Shown: positions 1 through 8,213 of the stretch, in pieces
Layout: each line of letters begins with the position of its first letter
Position numbering within the stretch: position 1 is the first letter of the stretch
NCBI GenBank assembly: GCA_035529895.1
Contig: DATKVV010000068.1
Coordinates: forward strand, 1-64,000
Source: JAUWKC01 sp035529895
GTDB lineage: Bacteria; Planctomycetota; Phycisphaerae; Sedimentisphaerales; Anaerobacaceae
Length of the DNA stretch: 64,000 nt
Direction of reading: 5' to 3'
The notes under the pieces: model-generated
What the model saw: the letters and a program-made list of their open reading frames with translations, nothing else
Database searches by the model: none
What the model was told of the DNA's origin: nothing
Position numbers and translations under genes: made by a program

Positions 1-132
1 GCCTGCGCCACCTGTCGTCTGCAAGGGCGTAGTGTTATTGAGTATTTGCGTAATGCATGTCGTTGTCATTTGGATGGTATTCCATCTCCATCGTTAATAA
101 AAACCACAGCCTGTTTAGCCAAAACCGCGTGA
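1..132 (+). CDS. IS66-family transposase, C-terminal end (partial)
   Basis: The frame is open from the first base of the window and ends at TGA 130-132, so only the last 43 codons are visible. The residues CRLQGRSVIEYLRNAC followed by a GIPSPSL tail match the end of IS66-type DDE transposases as I know them (typically QGRxVxEYL ... PAPSLL). IS66 transposases cut and join the element ends. The stop codon overlaps a terminal inverted repeat, which is the expected layout for the right end of such an element. The 5' part lies outside the window, so whether the gene is intact cannot be told. Confidence 0.7.
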   Translation, partial: ACATCRLQGRSVIEYLRNACRCHLDGIPSPSLIKTTACLAKTA

Positions 133-140
133 ACGCTTAC
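1..140 (+). mobile_element. Right end of an IS66-type insertion sequence
   Basis: The transposase tail is followed at 134-140 by CGCTTAC, which read inward is GTAAGCG, the terminal sequence typical of IS66-family inverted repeats. The element should therefore end at base 140. The next eight bases, AAGTAGTT, would be the target duplication if the insertion is recent. The left end is outside the window. Confidence 0.55.
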
Positions 141-161
141 AAGTAGTTTTACTTGTTTTCC

Positions 162-195
162 AAATAAAAACGGCCGGGAGTCTGGTCCTCCCGGC
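162..195 (-). terminator. Rho-independent terminator of the secreted propeller gene
   Basis: An 8-bp GC-rich stem (173-180 with 188-195) and 7-base loop are followed on the minus strand by TTTTTATTT. It lies about 30 bases past the stop codon at 229. Confidence 0.8.
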
Positions 196-228
196 GCATG
201 TGTTTCAAATCAGACCTGGCATGAGCAG

Positions 229-2742
229 CTATTTGCCGGCCAGCCACCAGGCGCAAAGCTCCCTCAAATCATTCCAATCGACATCCCCATCGCACGTAAC
301 GTCAGCGCCGCCGCAGAGACCACAACCGGTTTGCAGCCAGTATTCTGCAACTGGACAATGGTCCTTGAAGTTTACCCCGCCGCTGCTGTCAATGTCGCTG
401 CGGAGGAACTCGTACGCTCCCATATCCACGATGGGCGGCGTGCCGTTGCCGGTGTCGCCCGTGCAAAGGTCATCAATAAATCGTGGGAAGCCATTCAGGT
501 CGAACGGCGTCGGCTCGACGGTATTGTCGTCGCCGTCTAGGTCGGCGGTGTCGGCGGGCACGGAGTTGTTGTCGCCCGCATCAGTACAGGGCGAACCCAG
601 GCCAAGGCGCAGGTTCCATAGACTCCGCTCGGGATTAGTTGTGTCAACAAAACACGGGTCGGCGTCGATATTACCCGTACCGCTCCAGCCACCCTGTACG
701 TCGCTGTAGCTAACCGTGGCGACGCAGTCATTACTGTAGATCTCATCCGGCGTGTCGCCCCAGAGGATGCAGTTGGTCGCCGTGGGACGGCTGAGATTTT
801 CGTTGTACATCCCGCCGCCGTGGGTGGTTGCCGTGTTGCCGGTGAACGTGCAGTTGGTCACCGTGACGTCCGGGTAGCCGTAGTTGTACATCCCGCCGCC
901 GTAGTATTGAGCCGAGTTGGCGGTGAACGCGCAGTTGGTCACAGTCAGGCTGCTGTACATGTTGTATATCCCGCCACCGGTTGGTGCGGTGTTCCCGCTG
1001 AAGTTGCAGTTGGTCACCTTTTTTGGGCTGCCGCCCCAGTTTAAGATCCCGCCGCCGCCGTCGGTGTCAGAGAGCGCTGTGTTGCCGGTGAACGTACAGT
1101 TGGTGACGGTCGGGTCGCCGCTGTTATACATCCCGCCGCCGGAGCCAGCGGAGTTGTCGGCGAAGGTGCAGTTGGTCACTGCGGGACTGCTGTAATAGTC
1201 GTTATACATCCCGCCGCCGGAATACTGGGCAGAATTGCCGGTGAAGATGCAGCTTGTGACCGTCGGGCTGCTGCCATTGTTATACATTCCGCCCCCGTCA
1301 GAATTTGCCCAATTGCCGGTGAAGTTGCAGTCGTTCACCGTCGGACTGCTGTTGAAGTTGAACATCCCGCCGCCGTACTGGTCGTTGGGGTCGGGGCCGT
1401 TGGCGTCGCCGCCGGTAATCGTAAAGCCCTCGAGGATGGTATTGGCATCCTCGCCGCTTACGCACTGGACGACGTGACAGGCGCCGGCGATGCCGTTGGC
1501 GTCGATGGTGGTCACTTTCGGCCCGCCGCTGCTGTAAAGCGTGACCTTCTTGCCAAGGAAATCGATGGCCTCGTTGTAGGTCCCCGGCGCCACCTCGATT
1601 TTGTCGCCATTGTTGGCGTCGTCGATTGCCGCCTGGATGCTGGTAAAGTCACCCAAGCCGTAGGGATCGACGTAGATGGTCGCCGCCGGTTCCAGGACGG
1701 CCATGAAGATTTCGTAGTCGCTGCCGTCGTAGGCCTGCCAGACGACATTGGAGCCGGAGATCTGCGGCGGCTCGTCTCGGTAGTCGTTGTTGGTGAGGCG
1801 GGTGGCCGTGCTGCCGTCGTAGAGGAAGATTTCGTAGTCGTTACCGTCGTAGCCCCACCAGACCACATTGGAGCCGGAGATCTGGGGCGAGAGGTCCTCG
1901 TAGCTGTTGTTGGTGAGGCGGGTGGTCGTGCTGCCATCGTAGAGGAAGATTTCGTAGCTGGTCCCGAACGTGCCGGCCCAGACGACGCTGGATCCGGAGA
2001 CCTGAGGCCCGTACTCGAAGTCGCTGTTGTCGGTAAGCTGCTTAACCGTGCTTCCATCGTAGAGGAAGATTTCGTAGTCGTTGCCGTCATCGCCCATCCA
2101 GACCACATTGGAGCCCGCGACCTGGGGCTGCCAATCGTTGGAGTCGTTGTCGGTGAGGCGCCTGGTCGTGCTGCCGTCGTACAGGAAGACTTCGTAGTCG
2201 TTACCGTCGTAGCCCAACCAGACCACATTGGAGCCGGAGACCTGGGGCGAGAAGTCCTCGTAGCTGTTGTCGCTGAGCTGCGTCGTCGTGCTGCCATCGT
2301 AGAGGAAGACTTCGAAGTCGTTGCCGTCGTAGCCAAGCCAGACCACATCGGAGCCCGAGACCTGGGGCTGCCAATCGTTGGAGTCGTTGTCGGTGAGGCG
2401 CCTGGTCGTGCTGCCGTCGTACAGCAAGACTTCGTAGTCGTTACCGTCGTAGCCCGACCAGACCACATTGGAGCCGGAGACCTGGGGCCAGCAGTCGTCG
2501 TAGCTGTTGTCGCTGAGCTGTGTCGTCGTGCTGCCATCGTAGAGGAAGACTTCGAAGTCGTTGCCGTCGTAGCCAAGCCAGACCACATCGGAGCCCGAGA
2601 CATGGGGCTGCCAATCGTTGGAGTCATTGTCGGTGAGCTGGGTGATGCGCCACCTGGCCTGGACAGGCGTGCAGATACCGAGCACCGCCAGGAGAACCGC
2701 CGTTATTAGCAGGGCGCTGCTTAGTTTTGTTGTACTTTTCAT
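229..2742 (-). CDS. Secreted beta-propeller / beta-helix protein with dockerin-like C-terminus
   Basis: 837 residues from ATG 2742, chosen because GAAAGGG precedes it and a signal peptide starts exactly there (cleavage near residue 29). A longer frame upstream to 2952 has no signal peptide. Residues about 33-355 are eight 40-residue repeats of the pattern LTDN...PQVSGS.VVW.GYDGNDYE.FLYDGST, a TolB/WD-like propeller. The middle (about 360-730) begins with a pectate-lyase-like IYVDPYGLGDFTSIQAAID and continues as right-handed beta-helix repeats of the type NCTFTGN.A...GGGMYN. The last 60 residues carry two DxDxxGxVxxxD-type loops like dockerin/EF-hand modules. It is probably a surface or secreted carbohydrate-binding protein; no catalytic residues can be assigned. 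Propeller repeats are nearly identical at DNA level in places. Confidence 0.85.
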   Translation of the reverse strand: MKSTTKLSSALLITAVLLAVLGICTPVQARWRITQLTDNDSNDWQPHVSGSDVVWLGYDGNDFEVFLYDGSTTTQLSDNSYDDCWPQVSGSNVVWSGYDGNDYEVLLYDGSTTRRLTDNDSNDWQPQVSGSDVVWLGYDGNDFEVFLYDGSTTTQLSDNSYEDFSPQVSGSNVVWLGYDGNDYEVFLYDGSTTRRLTDNDSNDWQPQVAGSNVVWMGDDGNDYEIFLYDGSTVKQLTDNSDFEYGPQVSGSSVVWAGTFGTSYEIFLYDGSTTTRLTNNSYEDLSPQISGSNVVWWGYDGNDYEIFLYDGSTATRLTNNDYRDEPPQISGSNVVWQAYDGSDYEIFMAVLEPAATIYVDPYGLGDFTSIQAAIDDANNGDKIEVAPGTYNEAIDFLGKKVTLYSSGGPKVTTIDANGIAGACHVVQCVSGEDANTILEGFTITGGDANGPDPNDQYGGGMFNFNSSPTVNDCNFTGNWANSDGGGMYNNGSSPTVTSCIFTGNSAQYSGGGMYNDYYSSPAVTNCTFADNSAGSGGGMYNSGDPTVTNCTFTGNTALSDTDGGGGILNWGGSPKKVTNCNFSGNTAPTGGGIYNMYSSLTVTNCAFTANSAQYYGGGMYNYGYPDVTVTNCTFTGNTATTHGGGMYNENLSRPTATNCILWGDTPDEIYSNDCVATVSYSDVQGGWSGTGNIDADPCFVDTTNPERSLWNLRLGLGSPCTDAGDNNSVPADTADLDGDDNTVEPTPFDLNGFPRFIDDLCTGDTGNGTPPIVDMGAYEFLRSDIDSSGGVNFKDHCPVAEYWLQTGCGLCGGADVTCDGDVDWNDLRELCAWWLAGK

Positions 2743-3331
2743 TTTTATTGCCCTTTCAAAAATAGGCTTCCTGAAGTTGTTGTTTTTCGCAACAAAACGC
2801 GATTGCCTGCCTGACAATACGTACCAGCCGTGGGACTGCCGACGGCCAGGTTTTTGCGGTGGTTTCCTGAAGTGCCTTTTGAAAATGGGTGGTGTCGGGG
2901 CGCCGGCCCATATTCGCGCCTCTGCTGGTTCTCGCATCCTTCGTACATCCAAACACCCTGCTCCCGATTGGCCGCCGGCCCGGATTCGGCTGCGGCTAAT
3001 TCAATAAAACCTCTATTTAGCGGGGGAAAACCGTTGATGCGGCCAGAGAAATGATAAACTGGGCCTTCTCCCACTTCCAGTCCGCCAATACGAAAGGCGG
3101 GTGCCTGCCGTTTCGTCTAAACGCCAGACCCCGAACGGGACCTTCCAAACCTACACGGTCCTGACCCGCTTGTCAAGGGAAATCCCCTTTTTTTTCAGTG
3201 GGAATCGTCACGCAGCTATGCATGAATCCCGTGAAATATTCGCGATGATTTGCTTTCACGAAATAGGGGGCGTACAGTAACTGTGGCGGAATTAGTCCGC
3301 AGGTTAGCCGTCCGAAGAGATGTTTTTTGGC
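2743..3331. other. Intergenic region with one candidate promoter
   Basis: No convincing gene. On the minus strand TTGACA (3171-3176) and TAGGTT (3148-3153) are separated by 17 bases and could drive the propeller gene with a long leader of about 400 bases. The -10 match is poor. The remainder shows nothing recognisable. Confidence 0.3.
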
Positions 3332-3970
3332 TTAGAGCGGCTTGAGCAGGACTTCCCGAACAATTATCTTGTTTGGACTAAGCTGATTTCCCGGGTGAAT
3401 CTGGAATCCTATGCTGCCCGAATCGCTGGTGTCATCACGGACATCGGCGACCTGGCGGCCGTTAATCCATATCTGAAGGTGGCTGCCTTCGGCGCGGACC
3501 GAAATCGTGTTCCAGCCTTCGCGGTTGACGAGCGTTTTATCGGTATTCATGGCAAGGAACATTTTGCCGGGGCAGTAAAGCGTTCCGGAATAGCACTCGG
3601 GTTTTTTGTACTCAAGAATGTCAGCCTGGTAGGCCTTGTCGGCCGACTGGTATCGGAACCAGACGCCGCTGTTGCAGGGCCATTCGACGCGGTAGGTGAC
3701 AGTGAGCAGGAAGTCCTTGTAGGTGTTTTCCGTCAACAGGTCGCCCGGCGCGTTGTTCCGGCCCTGGGTCCCCACGATAGTGCCGTCCTTAACGACCCAT
3801 TTGCCGCGGCCGGTTTCTTTCCAGCCGGTCAGGTCTTTGCCGTTGAAGAGCCGGATAAACCCTTTTTGGGTTTGTGCTGCGGATGTCTTGCCGCCTTCAC
3901 TGACGTTGCCGCATCCGCTCGAAAGTAACAATACTACCGTACATACAACAGTAACCAATTTGCCCGACAT
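3332..3970 (-). CDS. DUF1080 lipoprotein (3-keto-disaccharide hydrolase family)
   Basis: 212 residues from ATG 3970, which follows AAGGAGA at ideal spacing; 16 extra upstream codons lack support. The first 20 residues are a lipoprotein signal peptide ending in a lipobox with Cys20 (LSSGC). The rest is a single DUF1080 domain beginning with FIRLFNGKDLTGWKETG and containing the usual DFLLTVTYRV, SGVWFRY and WNTISVRAEG blocks, a concanavalin-like jelly roll. Family members hydrolyse 3-keto-glycosides after a dehydrogenase has oxidised the C3 hydroxyl. The next gene upstream carries a second DUF1080 domain, so the two probably work on the same substrate class in the periplasm or on the surface. 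Confidence 0.85.
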   Translation of the reverse strand: MSGKLVTVVCTVVLLLSSGCGNVSEGGKTSAAQTQKGFIRLFNGKDLTGWKETGRGKWVVKDGTIVGTQGRNNAPGDLLTENTYKDFLLTVTYRVEWPCNSGVWFRYQSADKAYQADILEYKKPECYSGTLYCPGKMFLAMNTDKTLVNREGWNTISVRAEGSHLQIWINGRQVADVRDDTSDSGSIGFQIHPGNQLSPNKIIVREVLLKPL

Positions 3971-4082
3971 AATTTTCTCCTTTTGCCTTGCTGAATAATT
4001 AAGCCGACGCTTCTCCATGTAACCAACTCTGAAAGTGCGACAGAATATTTCCCGACCGCACTTTGATGCCAGACATTATAAC

Positions 4083-5156
4083 CTACTGCCGTGCGGCTGA
4101 AGTCGCCTCTTTCGCGGATTCGCCCAGCCGCTGGACGAGCACTTCGCGAACGGAAAGCTCAGCGGCTTTGTATGCGGGGCCGCTTTCGAGGTGCAGCCCA
4201 ATCTTTCCTTTCCCGGGACCTTTTACTCTGAGCGTCCCGACTTCTTCTCCATTGAGCCAGACCTGGACCCGGTCGCCCTGGACCCTGGCCGATATAGTAT
4301 TCCAGCTCTGACGATCCTCAAGGTCGGCGCGCGGGTTTAACAAGGCCGGTCCGTCGTTGGCCAGCCAAACACTGCCGGTAAACGCCAGAGGCTTGCGGCT
4401 TTCGAAGATTTCAATCCTTGGACCGAGGTCTGGGCCGGCAGTCCGCAGCCAGATTCCGGCGTGAATCGGCCACGCGGCTCGGAATGTTACTGTGAGCAGA
4501 TAGTCTTGGTATGTGGTCATGGTCCAAAGGTCGCCGCCCCGGCCTTTTGGGTCGGCGGCAGCGACGATGGCGCCGCTTTTGACCGTCCACGAGGCCTTGC
4601 CCGAAGGCCGCCAGTTGTCCAGGTTTTGGCCGTTGAAGAGGGGGGTCCACTCTGCGGCCTGCTCCTTCTGAGACTCTGTTGTCATCTTCTTGATGATGTT
4701 ATGCGTGCCATGACAGTCGGTGCAGACCGATTCTTCTGTTACGGCGCGGCCATTTGGGCGCGTCCGGCCGGACCATTCCTTGCGGAAGGCTTCCACCGCC
4801 TGAGCGTTCTTGTGAGGCTGGTGACAGCGTTTGCACATCTGCTCGACCTCCTGGCGGCCGTATAGGATATCCGGCTTGGTCATAAGCATCTCGTCGTGCA
4901 TGTGGTGGGAGGACGAGCCGTGGCAGTTAGTGCAAGTGATGCCCTGTGCCAGATGAACGGTGGCTATCTGCTCGGTCTGCAAATCGAAATGGCAGACGTA
5001 GCACAGGGTATTGGTGTTGGAATTGGTTTTATTGGCCGGAGGTTTTTCGTCCGCGGGCTTTTCCGCAAAACAAACGGCAAAAGCCCAGGCGAAAATGGTG
5101 AGAATCGATACTGCCAGTACTGAAAACAGCCTGATTCGGATGTTGGAAGTATGCAG
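4083..5156 (-). CDS. Tetraheme cytochrome c fused to a DUF1080 domain
   Basis: The open frame contains four heme-binding CXXCH motifs: CYVCH (residues 52-56), CTNCH (75-79), CKRCH (108-112) and CTDCH (145-149). A complete DUF1080 domain follows (about 168-345, starting WTPLFNGQNLDNW). The first ordinary start codon (TTG 4982) lies after the first heme motif. The frame continues upstream without a stop through a clear signal peptide (residues 1-31) to CTG 5156, which has AAGGAG seven bases before it. I therefore take CTG as the start, giving 357 residues; this is inference. Periplasmic location is required for heme attachment. The fusion suggests electron transfer coupled to 3-keto-sugar chemistry, for example accepting electrons from a C3 dehydrogenase. 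Confidence 0.75.
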   Translation of the reverse strand: MHTSNIRIRLFSVLAVSILTIFAWAFAVCFAEKPADEKPPANKTNSNTNTLCYVCHFDLQTEQIATVHLAQGITCTNCHGSSSHHMHDEMLMTKPDILYGRQEVEQMCKRCHQPHKNAQAVEAFRKEWSGRTRPNGRAVTEESVCTDCHGTHNIIKKMTTESQKEQAAEWTPLFNGQNLDNWRPSGKASWTVKSGAIVAAADPKGRGGDLWTMTTYQDYLLTVTFRAAWPIHAGIWLRTAGPDLGPRIEIFESRKPLAFTGSVWLANDGPALLNPRADLEDRQSWNTISARVQGDRVQVWLNGEEVGTLRVKGPGKGKIGLHLESGPAYKAAELSVREVLVQRLGESAKEATSAARQ

Positions 5157-5262
5157 CGATTTTCTCCTTAAACTAATTGGACCGCAAACACAGGCAATCG
5201 CCGTCTATTGCCGGTGGAAATCCGGCAAACCTTCTGATGTTGCCCGGAAGAAGCGCGCAGCG

Positions 5263-6423
5263 TTAAACGACCTCCCAGTCCCGCAGCCATGCGTATTCGG
5301 GCGGCAAAGCGGCCCAGCGCCGGTCGGTTATGTCCATAAGCCAGTCTTTGTCCGCCGGCGTCATCGCAAGGTGCCTGGTGTAGGAAGCTCGGGCCGCGTT
5401 CTCCAACTCATAGACGGTGGTCAACCCCGGCACCGTGGCGGTAATAGCGTCGTTTGCGATGATGCACTGGAGGGTCAGGCGGGCCAGGTCGTTTTCATTC
5501 TTGCTGCCCACACCCATCACGGGAAACTTGAGCTTTCCACAGCTTTCGAAGAGGCCGCCGCCGAAGAACGGCTTGATGGTCACGACGCCCACGTTCCTCT
5601 GGCGGACCTTTGCGAAGATGCTCTGGGTCTGGTCGGCCCCGTGGCCCGGATTGACTTCCTCGACGTTTTCTTTGGTCGGAGGCAAGCCCTTCTGTTTGGT
5701 CTTGGCGCTGCAGGGGAAGATTACCATTTCGAACTCGGGAAAGGTCTCTATGACGTGCTCGAACCAGGGGCGCGAATGTGAAGAGATACCGAGATGCCGA
5801 ATCTTGCCCTGCTTGTGCAACTTCTGGAAGGTCTCAATCATGACGGCCACGTGTTCGTCGGTGTTGGTTCCGTCCATTTTGGCTTGAGGGCGCCAGATGT
5901 CGAGATAATCGGTCTGAAGTCGCCGAAGGCACTCCTCGACGTTGAAGGTCTGGTCCTTGACGTTGCAGCGCTTATCGCTTCGCGGGCAGAGGGTGTAATC
6001 GTCGGCGCCGACATACATTTTTTCCCGGCGGCCTTTCAGGGCTACACCGTAGGCGAGGCACTCGGCCGGCGTGGTGATGTCGAGGTAGTTGATACCGACG
6101 TCGATGCAGGCGCTTATTACCTCGGTGCGGTTCCTGGCAACATCAGGCGGCACCTCGTCGTTTGTAAAACTGCCCCAGTACCTGCCGGCTTCGCGGTTCT
6201 TCCAGTGGCCGCCCAGACTGACCTCGGAAATCATCAGGTTTGTCTTGCCCAGCCGGCGGTACCCCATTTTCTGGTTGTAGTTGAGTATCCTGGAGGTATC
6301 GGCCGATTTTGGGGACCCGCTGGAGGTGCACCCCTTTGCGGCCAAAGCACCGGCAACCGACCCGGCGGCCATCAAAGAAGTGTTACGGATGAAGGTCCGC
6401 CGGGAGATTTTTTCGTTGTTCAT
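5263..6423 (-). CDS. Tat-exported aldo/keto reductase-like protein
   Basis: 386 residues from ATG 6423 behind AAGGAGA. The N-terminus has a twin-arginine signal (SRRTFIR, Arg8-Arg9) and a small-residue hydrophobic stretch. The body follows the aldo/keto reductase TIM-barrel order: YRRLGKTNLMISEVSLGG, a GINYLDITTPAECLAYGVALKG block, QTDYLDIWRP and GKIRHLGISSHSRP. Asp and Tyr of the catalytic tetrad can be placed, but the usual Lys (after the barrel strand KMYVGAD) and the usual His (in YLDIWRP) appear to be absent, so normal NADPH-dependent reduction is doubtful. It lies just upstream of the cytochrome-DUF1080 gene on the same strand and may share its transcript; a role in extracytoplasmic sugar oxidoreduction is a guess. 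Confidence 0.75.
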   Translation of the reverse strand: MNNEKISRRTFIRNTSLMAAGSVAGALAAKGCTSSGSPKSADTSRILNYNQKMGYRRLGKTNLMISEVSLGGHWKNREAGRYWGSFTNDEVPPDVARNRTEVISACIDVGINYLDITTPAECLAYGVALKGRREKMYVGADDYTLCPRSDKRCNVKDQTFNVEECLRRLQTDYLDIWRPQAKMDGTNTDEHVAVMIETFQKLHKQGKIRHLGISSHSRPWFEHVIETFPEFEMVIFPCSAKTKQKGLPPTKENVEEVNPGHGADQTQSIFAKVRQRNVGVVTIKPFFGGGLFESCGKLKFPVMGVGSKNENDLARLTLQCIIANDAITATVPGLTTVYELENAARASYTRHLAMTPADKDWLMDITDRRWAALPPEYAWLRDWEVV

Positions 6424-6814
6424 AGGTTCTCCTTTCGAATTTGTGCTGCGTCTGGCATTGTCACTCATCTTAAAGCAACTGCCCAGGTCTGATAACATGG
6501 TCCAATCGCTGGTATGATAACCTGTATTCCGGGAAAATGCCAACACATTTTCAAACGGTTTTTCCCGGCTGCCCCGCCATAGTATACCCGGGACCTTGTG
6601 GTTTTGCAGAACCATCGCGCCGGCTGAGTTGAGACTTGAGGGTTTTTGAATCGTTTGCAGGGCGCGAGCGTGGGGAGGTACCAAAACGGGGTGGTTGGGG
6701 GATACAAGCTTTTTTTCCGGAAAATAGACCGCTATCGTATGGGGTTGGCCGATTGGCACCAGCCGCTGTTAGGGCGGCCGGTTGGCGGATTCGTGTTAGT
6801 CGTCAGGGGTGGGG
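6424..6814 (-). other. Intergenic region with a candidate promoter for the AKR gene
   Basis: No gene seen. Minus-strand TTGGCA (6538-6543), a 17-base spacer and TTATCA (6515-6520) form a plausible sigma-70 promoter about 90 bases upstream of ATG 6423. Confidence 0.4.
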
Positions 6815-7180
6815 CTACTTGACCATTTGGGGCTGCTTTTCCTGTTCGGGTGTCTGCAAATGCTGCGTTCGGTCTGGCGAATTCCTTCCAAACTGCGCAA
6901 GCGACTGCGGTTCGGCCACCTTGCGGTAGCCCAGCGCTTTTATCACTTCAAGAACCTCTGTCCAGGTGGGGAAGTGTTTTGCGTTTTGTCTTTTGTATTC
7001 GTTAATAGCCATAAGGAATTCGAATTGCTCGTCGGTCAGTTGGCCTTCTTCGGCAGCCTTTCGGTCGTCGCACCTGCGCCTGCCCGGTCCGCGCCGGCGG
7101 TCCAGCCCCAAGCGCCTGTCAACGACATTTTTTCTGCGGTCGTTACTAGTCCGATGTTCTGTGAAATGGGGTTCGTCCAT
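6815..7180 (-). CDS. Small basic hypothetical protein with DRR repeats
   Basis: 121 residues. The N-terminal third is highly charged with repeated DRR/GRR motifs (NDRRKN, VDRRLGLDRRRGPGRRR). The middle (residues about 48-85) is a predicted helical segment, LTDEQFEFLMAINEYKR through WTEVLEVIKALGYRKV, which looks like a small winged-helix or helical domain. The C-terminus is polar and glutamine-rich. I do not recognise the family. It is followed on the same strand by the AKR gene at a long distance, so it is probably a separate transcript. The clean reading frame and protein-like composition support a real gene. Confidence 0.6.
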   Translation of the reverse strand: MDEPHFTEHRTSNDRRKNVVDRRLGLDRRRGPGRRRCDDRKAAEEGQLTDEQFEFLMAINEYKRQNAKHFPTWTEVLEVIKALGYRKVAEPQSLAQFGRNSPDRTQHLQTPEQEKQPQMVK

Positions 7181-7260
7181 TTGTTGCTGCGTTCCTAAAT
7201 TCTACTTTGTTGGCTTGTGAATCCAAAATGAAAGACCTCCTGAGCCGAGGGGGGTTCCGA

Positions 7261-7581
7261 TTAGAAGTCATCTTCGAAGAGGTCGCTGTTGAAATCGGTG
7301 TCATCTTCGTCATCGAGGGCAAGGTCGTAAAAGTCATCGTAGGCATCCTGCGACTCGATTACCACGTGCGCTTCGTCGAGGAATTCTTCGGGAACCATTA
7401 CAGCGAAGCCGTCGCAATTGGCTGACTCTTCGTATTGCTGCTTAATGACCGCGGGGATATCGTTGTTTTTCAATAGCGTTTCGCGTTCTTTGGCCTGTTC
7501 AAGGTCTTCGGCAAAACTAACCGTGACAAAGTCCTGCAGTTTAGCCTGCGCTTTTTGAGTTTTTTTGGCGCGCTTTGTCAT
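7261..7581 (-). CDS. DUF2007-like putative signal-transducing protein
   Basis: 106 residues from ATG 7581, preceded by GGAGAG; 19 upstream codons in frame are unsupported. After a lysine-rich start, residues about 15-75 (FVTVSFAEDLEQAKERETLL, IPAVIK, FAVMVPEEFLDEAHVVI) match the short beta-alpha-beta DUF2007 module found in small proteins across bacteria, where a protein or ligand binding role has been assumed but not shown. The C-terminus is strongly acidic (DDEDDTDFNSDLFEDDF). It is transcribed divergently from the histone gene. Confidence 0.65.
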   Translation of the reverse strand: MTKRAKKTQKAQAKLQDFVTVSFAEDLEQAKERETLLKNNDIPAVIKQQYEESANCDGFAVMVPEEFLDEAHVVIESQDAYDDFYDLALDDEDDTDFNSDLFEDDF

Positions 7582-7913
7582 TTTCTCTCTCCATATAATA
7601 AATCCACCGTTTTTTATATCAGGCTCGGGGAAGAGCATTCATTTACTTATAATCTTCGTCAAAACAACCCGCCCAAATTATCAAAATTTGCATGTCAATC
7701 AGAAAAAACGCGGTCTGGCTGCGCGGCTTTCGCGCGCACTTTTTTTCTAAGGGCTGTGTGACTGCAAAAATTTAGCGTTTTAGCGGATTTTTCTGTTGCA
7801 AAAGCTGATACTAACATGTAATTAGAGAGCACGATAATATGCAATATGCCGGTTCTGACGATTTGGTACCGGATTATTTAGAGTTTAATTTTTTTTACAT
7901 GGAGGATTTTGGA
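7582..7913 (+). promoter_or_regulatory. Divergent intergenic region with a candidate histone promoter
   Basis: Between the DUF2007-like gene (minus) and the histone gene (plus). TTGCAA (7796-7801), a 17-base spacer and TAATTA (7819-7824) are a candidate plus-strand promoter; the -10 is imperfect. GGAGG at about 7901-7905 is the ribosome binding site that fixes the histone start at 7914 rather than the upstream in-frame ATG at 7839. Confidence 0.35.
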
Positions 7914-8111
7914 ATGGCAAAAAAAAAGGAGTCTGCGAAGGAATCTTTGATTGTGGCCAGTAAAGTTAAGGCCTACGTCAGGAGCAAGAAGATGATGACA
8001 TCATCCGAAGCGCTTGGGGCGATCAGTGATGTCGTGTACTGCGCGCTTGACGCAGCCATGAATCGAGCCAAGGCCAACCGTCGCAGCACAGTCAAGGCAC
8101 AGGACTTGTAG
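7914..8111 (+). CDS. Bacterial histone (single histone-fold protein)
   Basis: 65 residues, start fixed by GGAGG nine bases upstream and by the lysine-rich MAKKKESAKES N-terminus; the frame is open further upstream but without a ribosome site. The core SKVKAYVRSKKM, a long central helix (about 30-52) and the C-terminal RRSTVKAQD give the helix1-loop-helix2-loop-helix3 layout of a histone fold. The hallmark RxTxxxxD motif is exact (Arg57, Thr59, Asp64). The pattern closely follows that of the short bacterial histones such as Bdellovibrio Bd0055, as I remember it (SKVKKLI ... GRKTVMARDI). It would act as a dimeric nucleoid DNA-binding protein. It is monocistronic, with its own terminator. Confidence 0.8.
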   Translation: MAKKKESAKESLIVASKVKAYVRSKKMMTSSEALGAISDVVYCALDAAMNRAKANRRSTVKAQDL

Positions 8112-8173
8112 GCCGATTACGTGTTGACATCTTCTGGTGCGTACGTTGCGTTTGCGGTAATCTTAGTAACGCA

Positions 8174-8213
8174 AGCCGTTCCCCCATTCTCAGGTGGGAA
8201 CGGCTGTTTTTTT
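8174..8213 (+). terminator. Rho-independent terminator after the histone gene
   Basis: A 10-bp stem (8174-8183 with 8196-8205) is followed by seven T residues. It lies about 60 bases after the histone stop codon. Confidence 0.9.

Noticed and set aside
1474..2709. A 411-codon plus-strand open frame opposite the propeller gene
   Set aside because: It is the antisense shadow of the 120-bp repeats; its repeated valine-rich translation mirrors them and it has no ribosome site.
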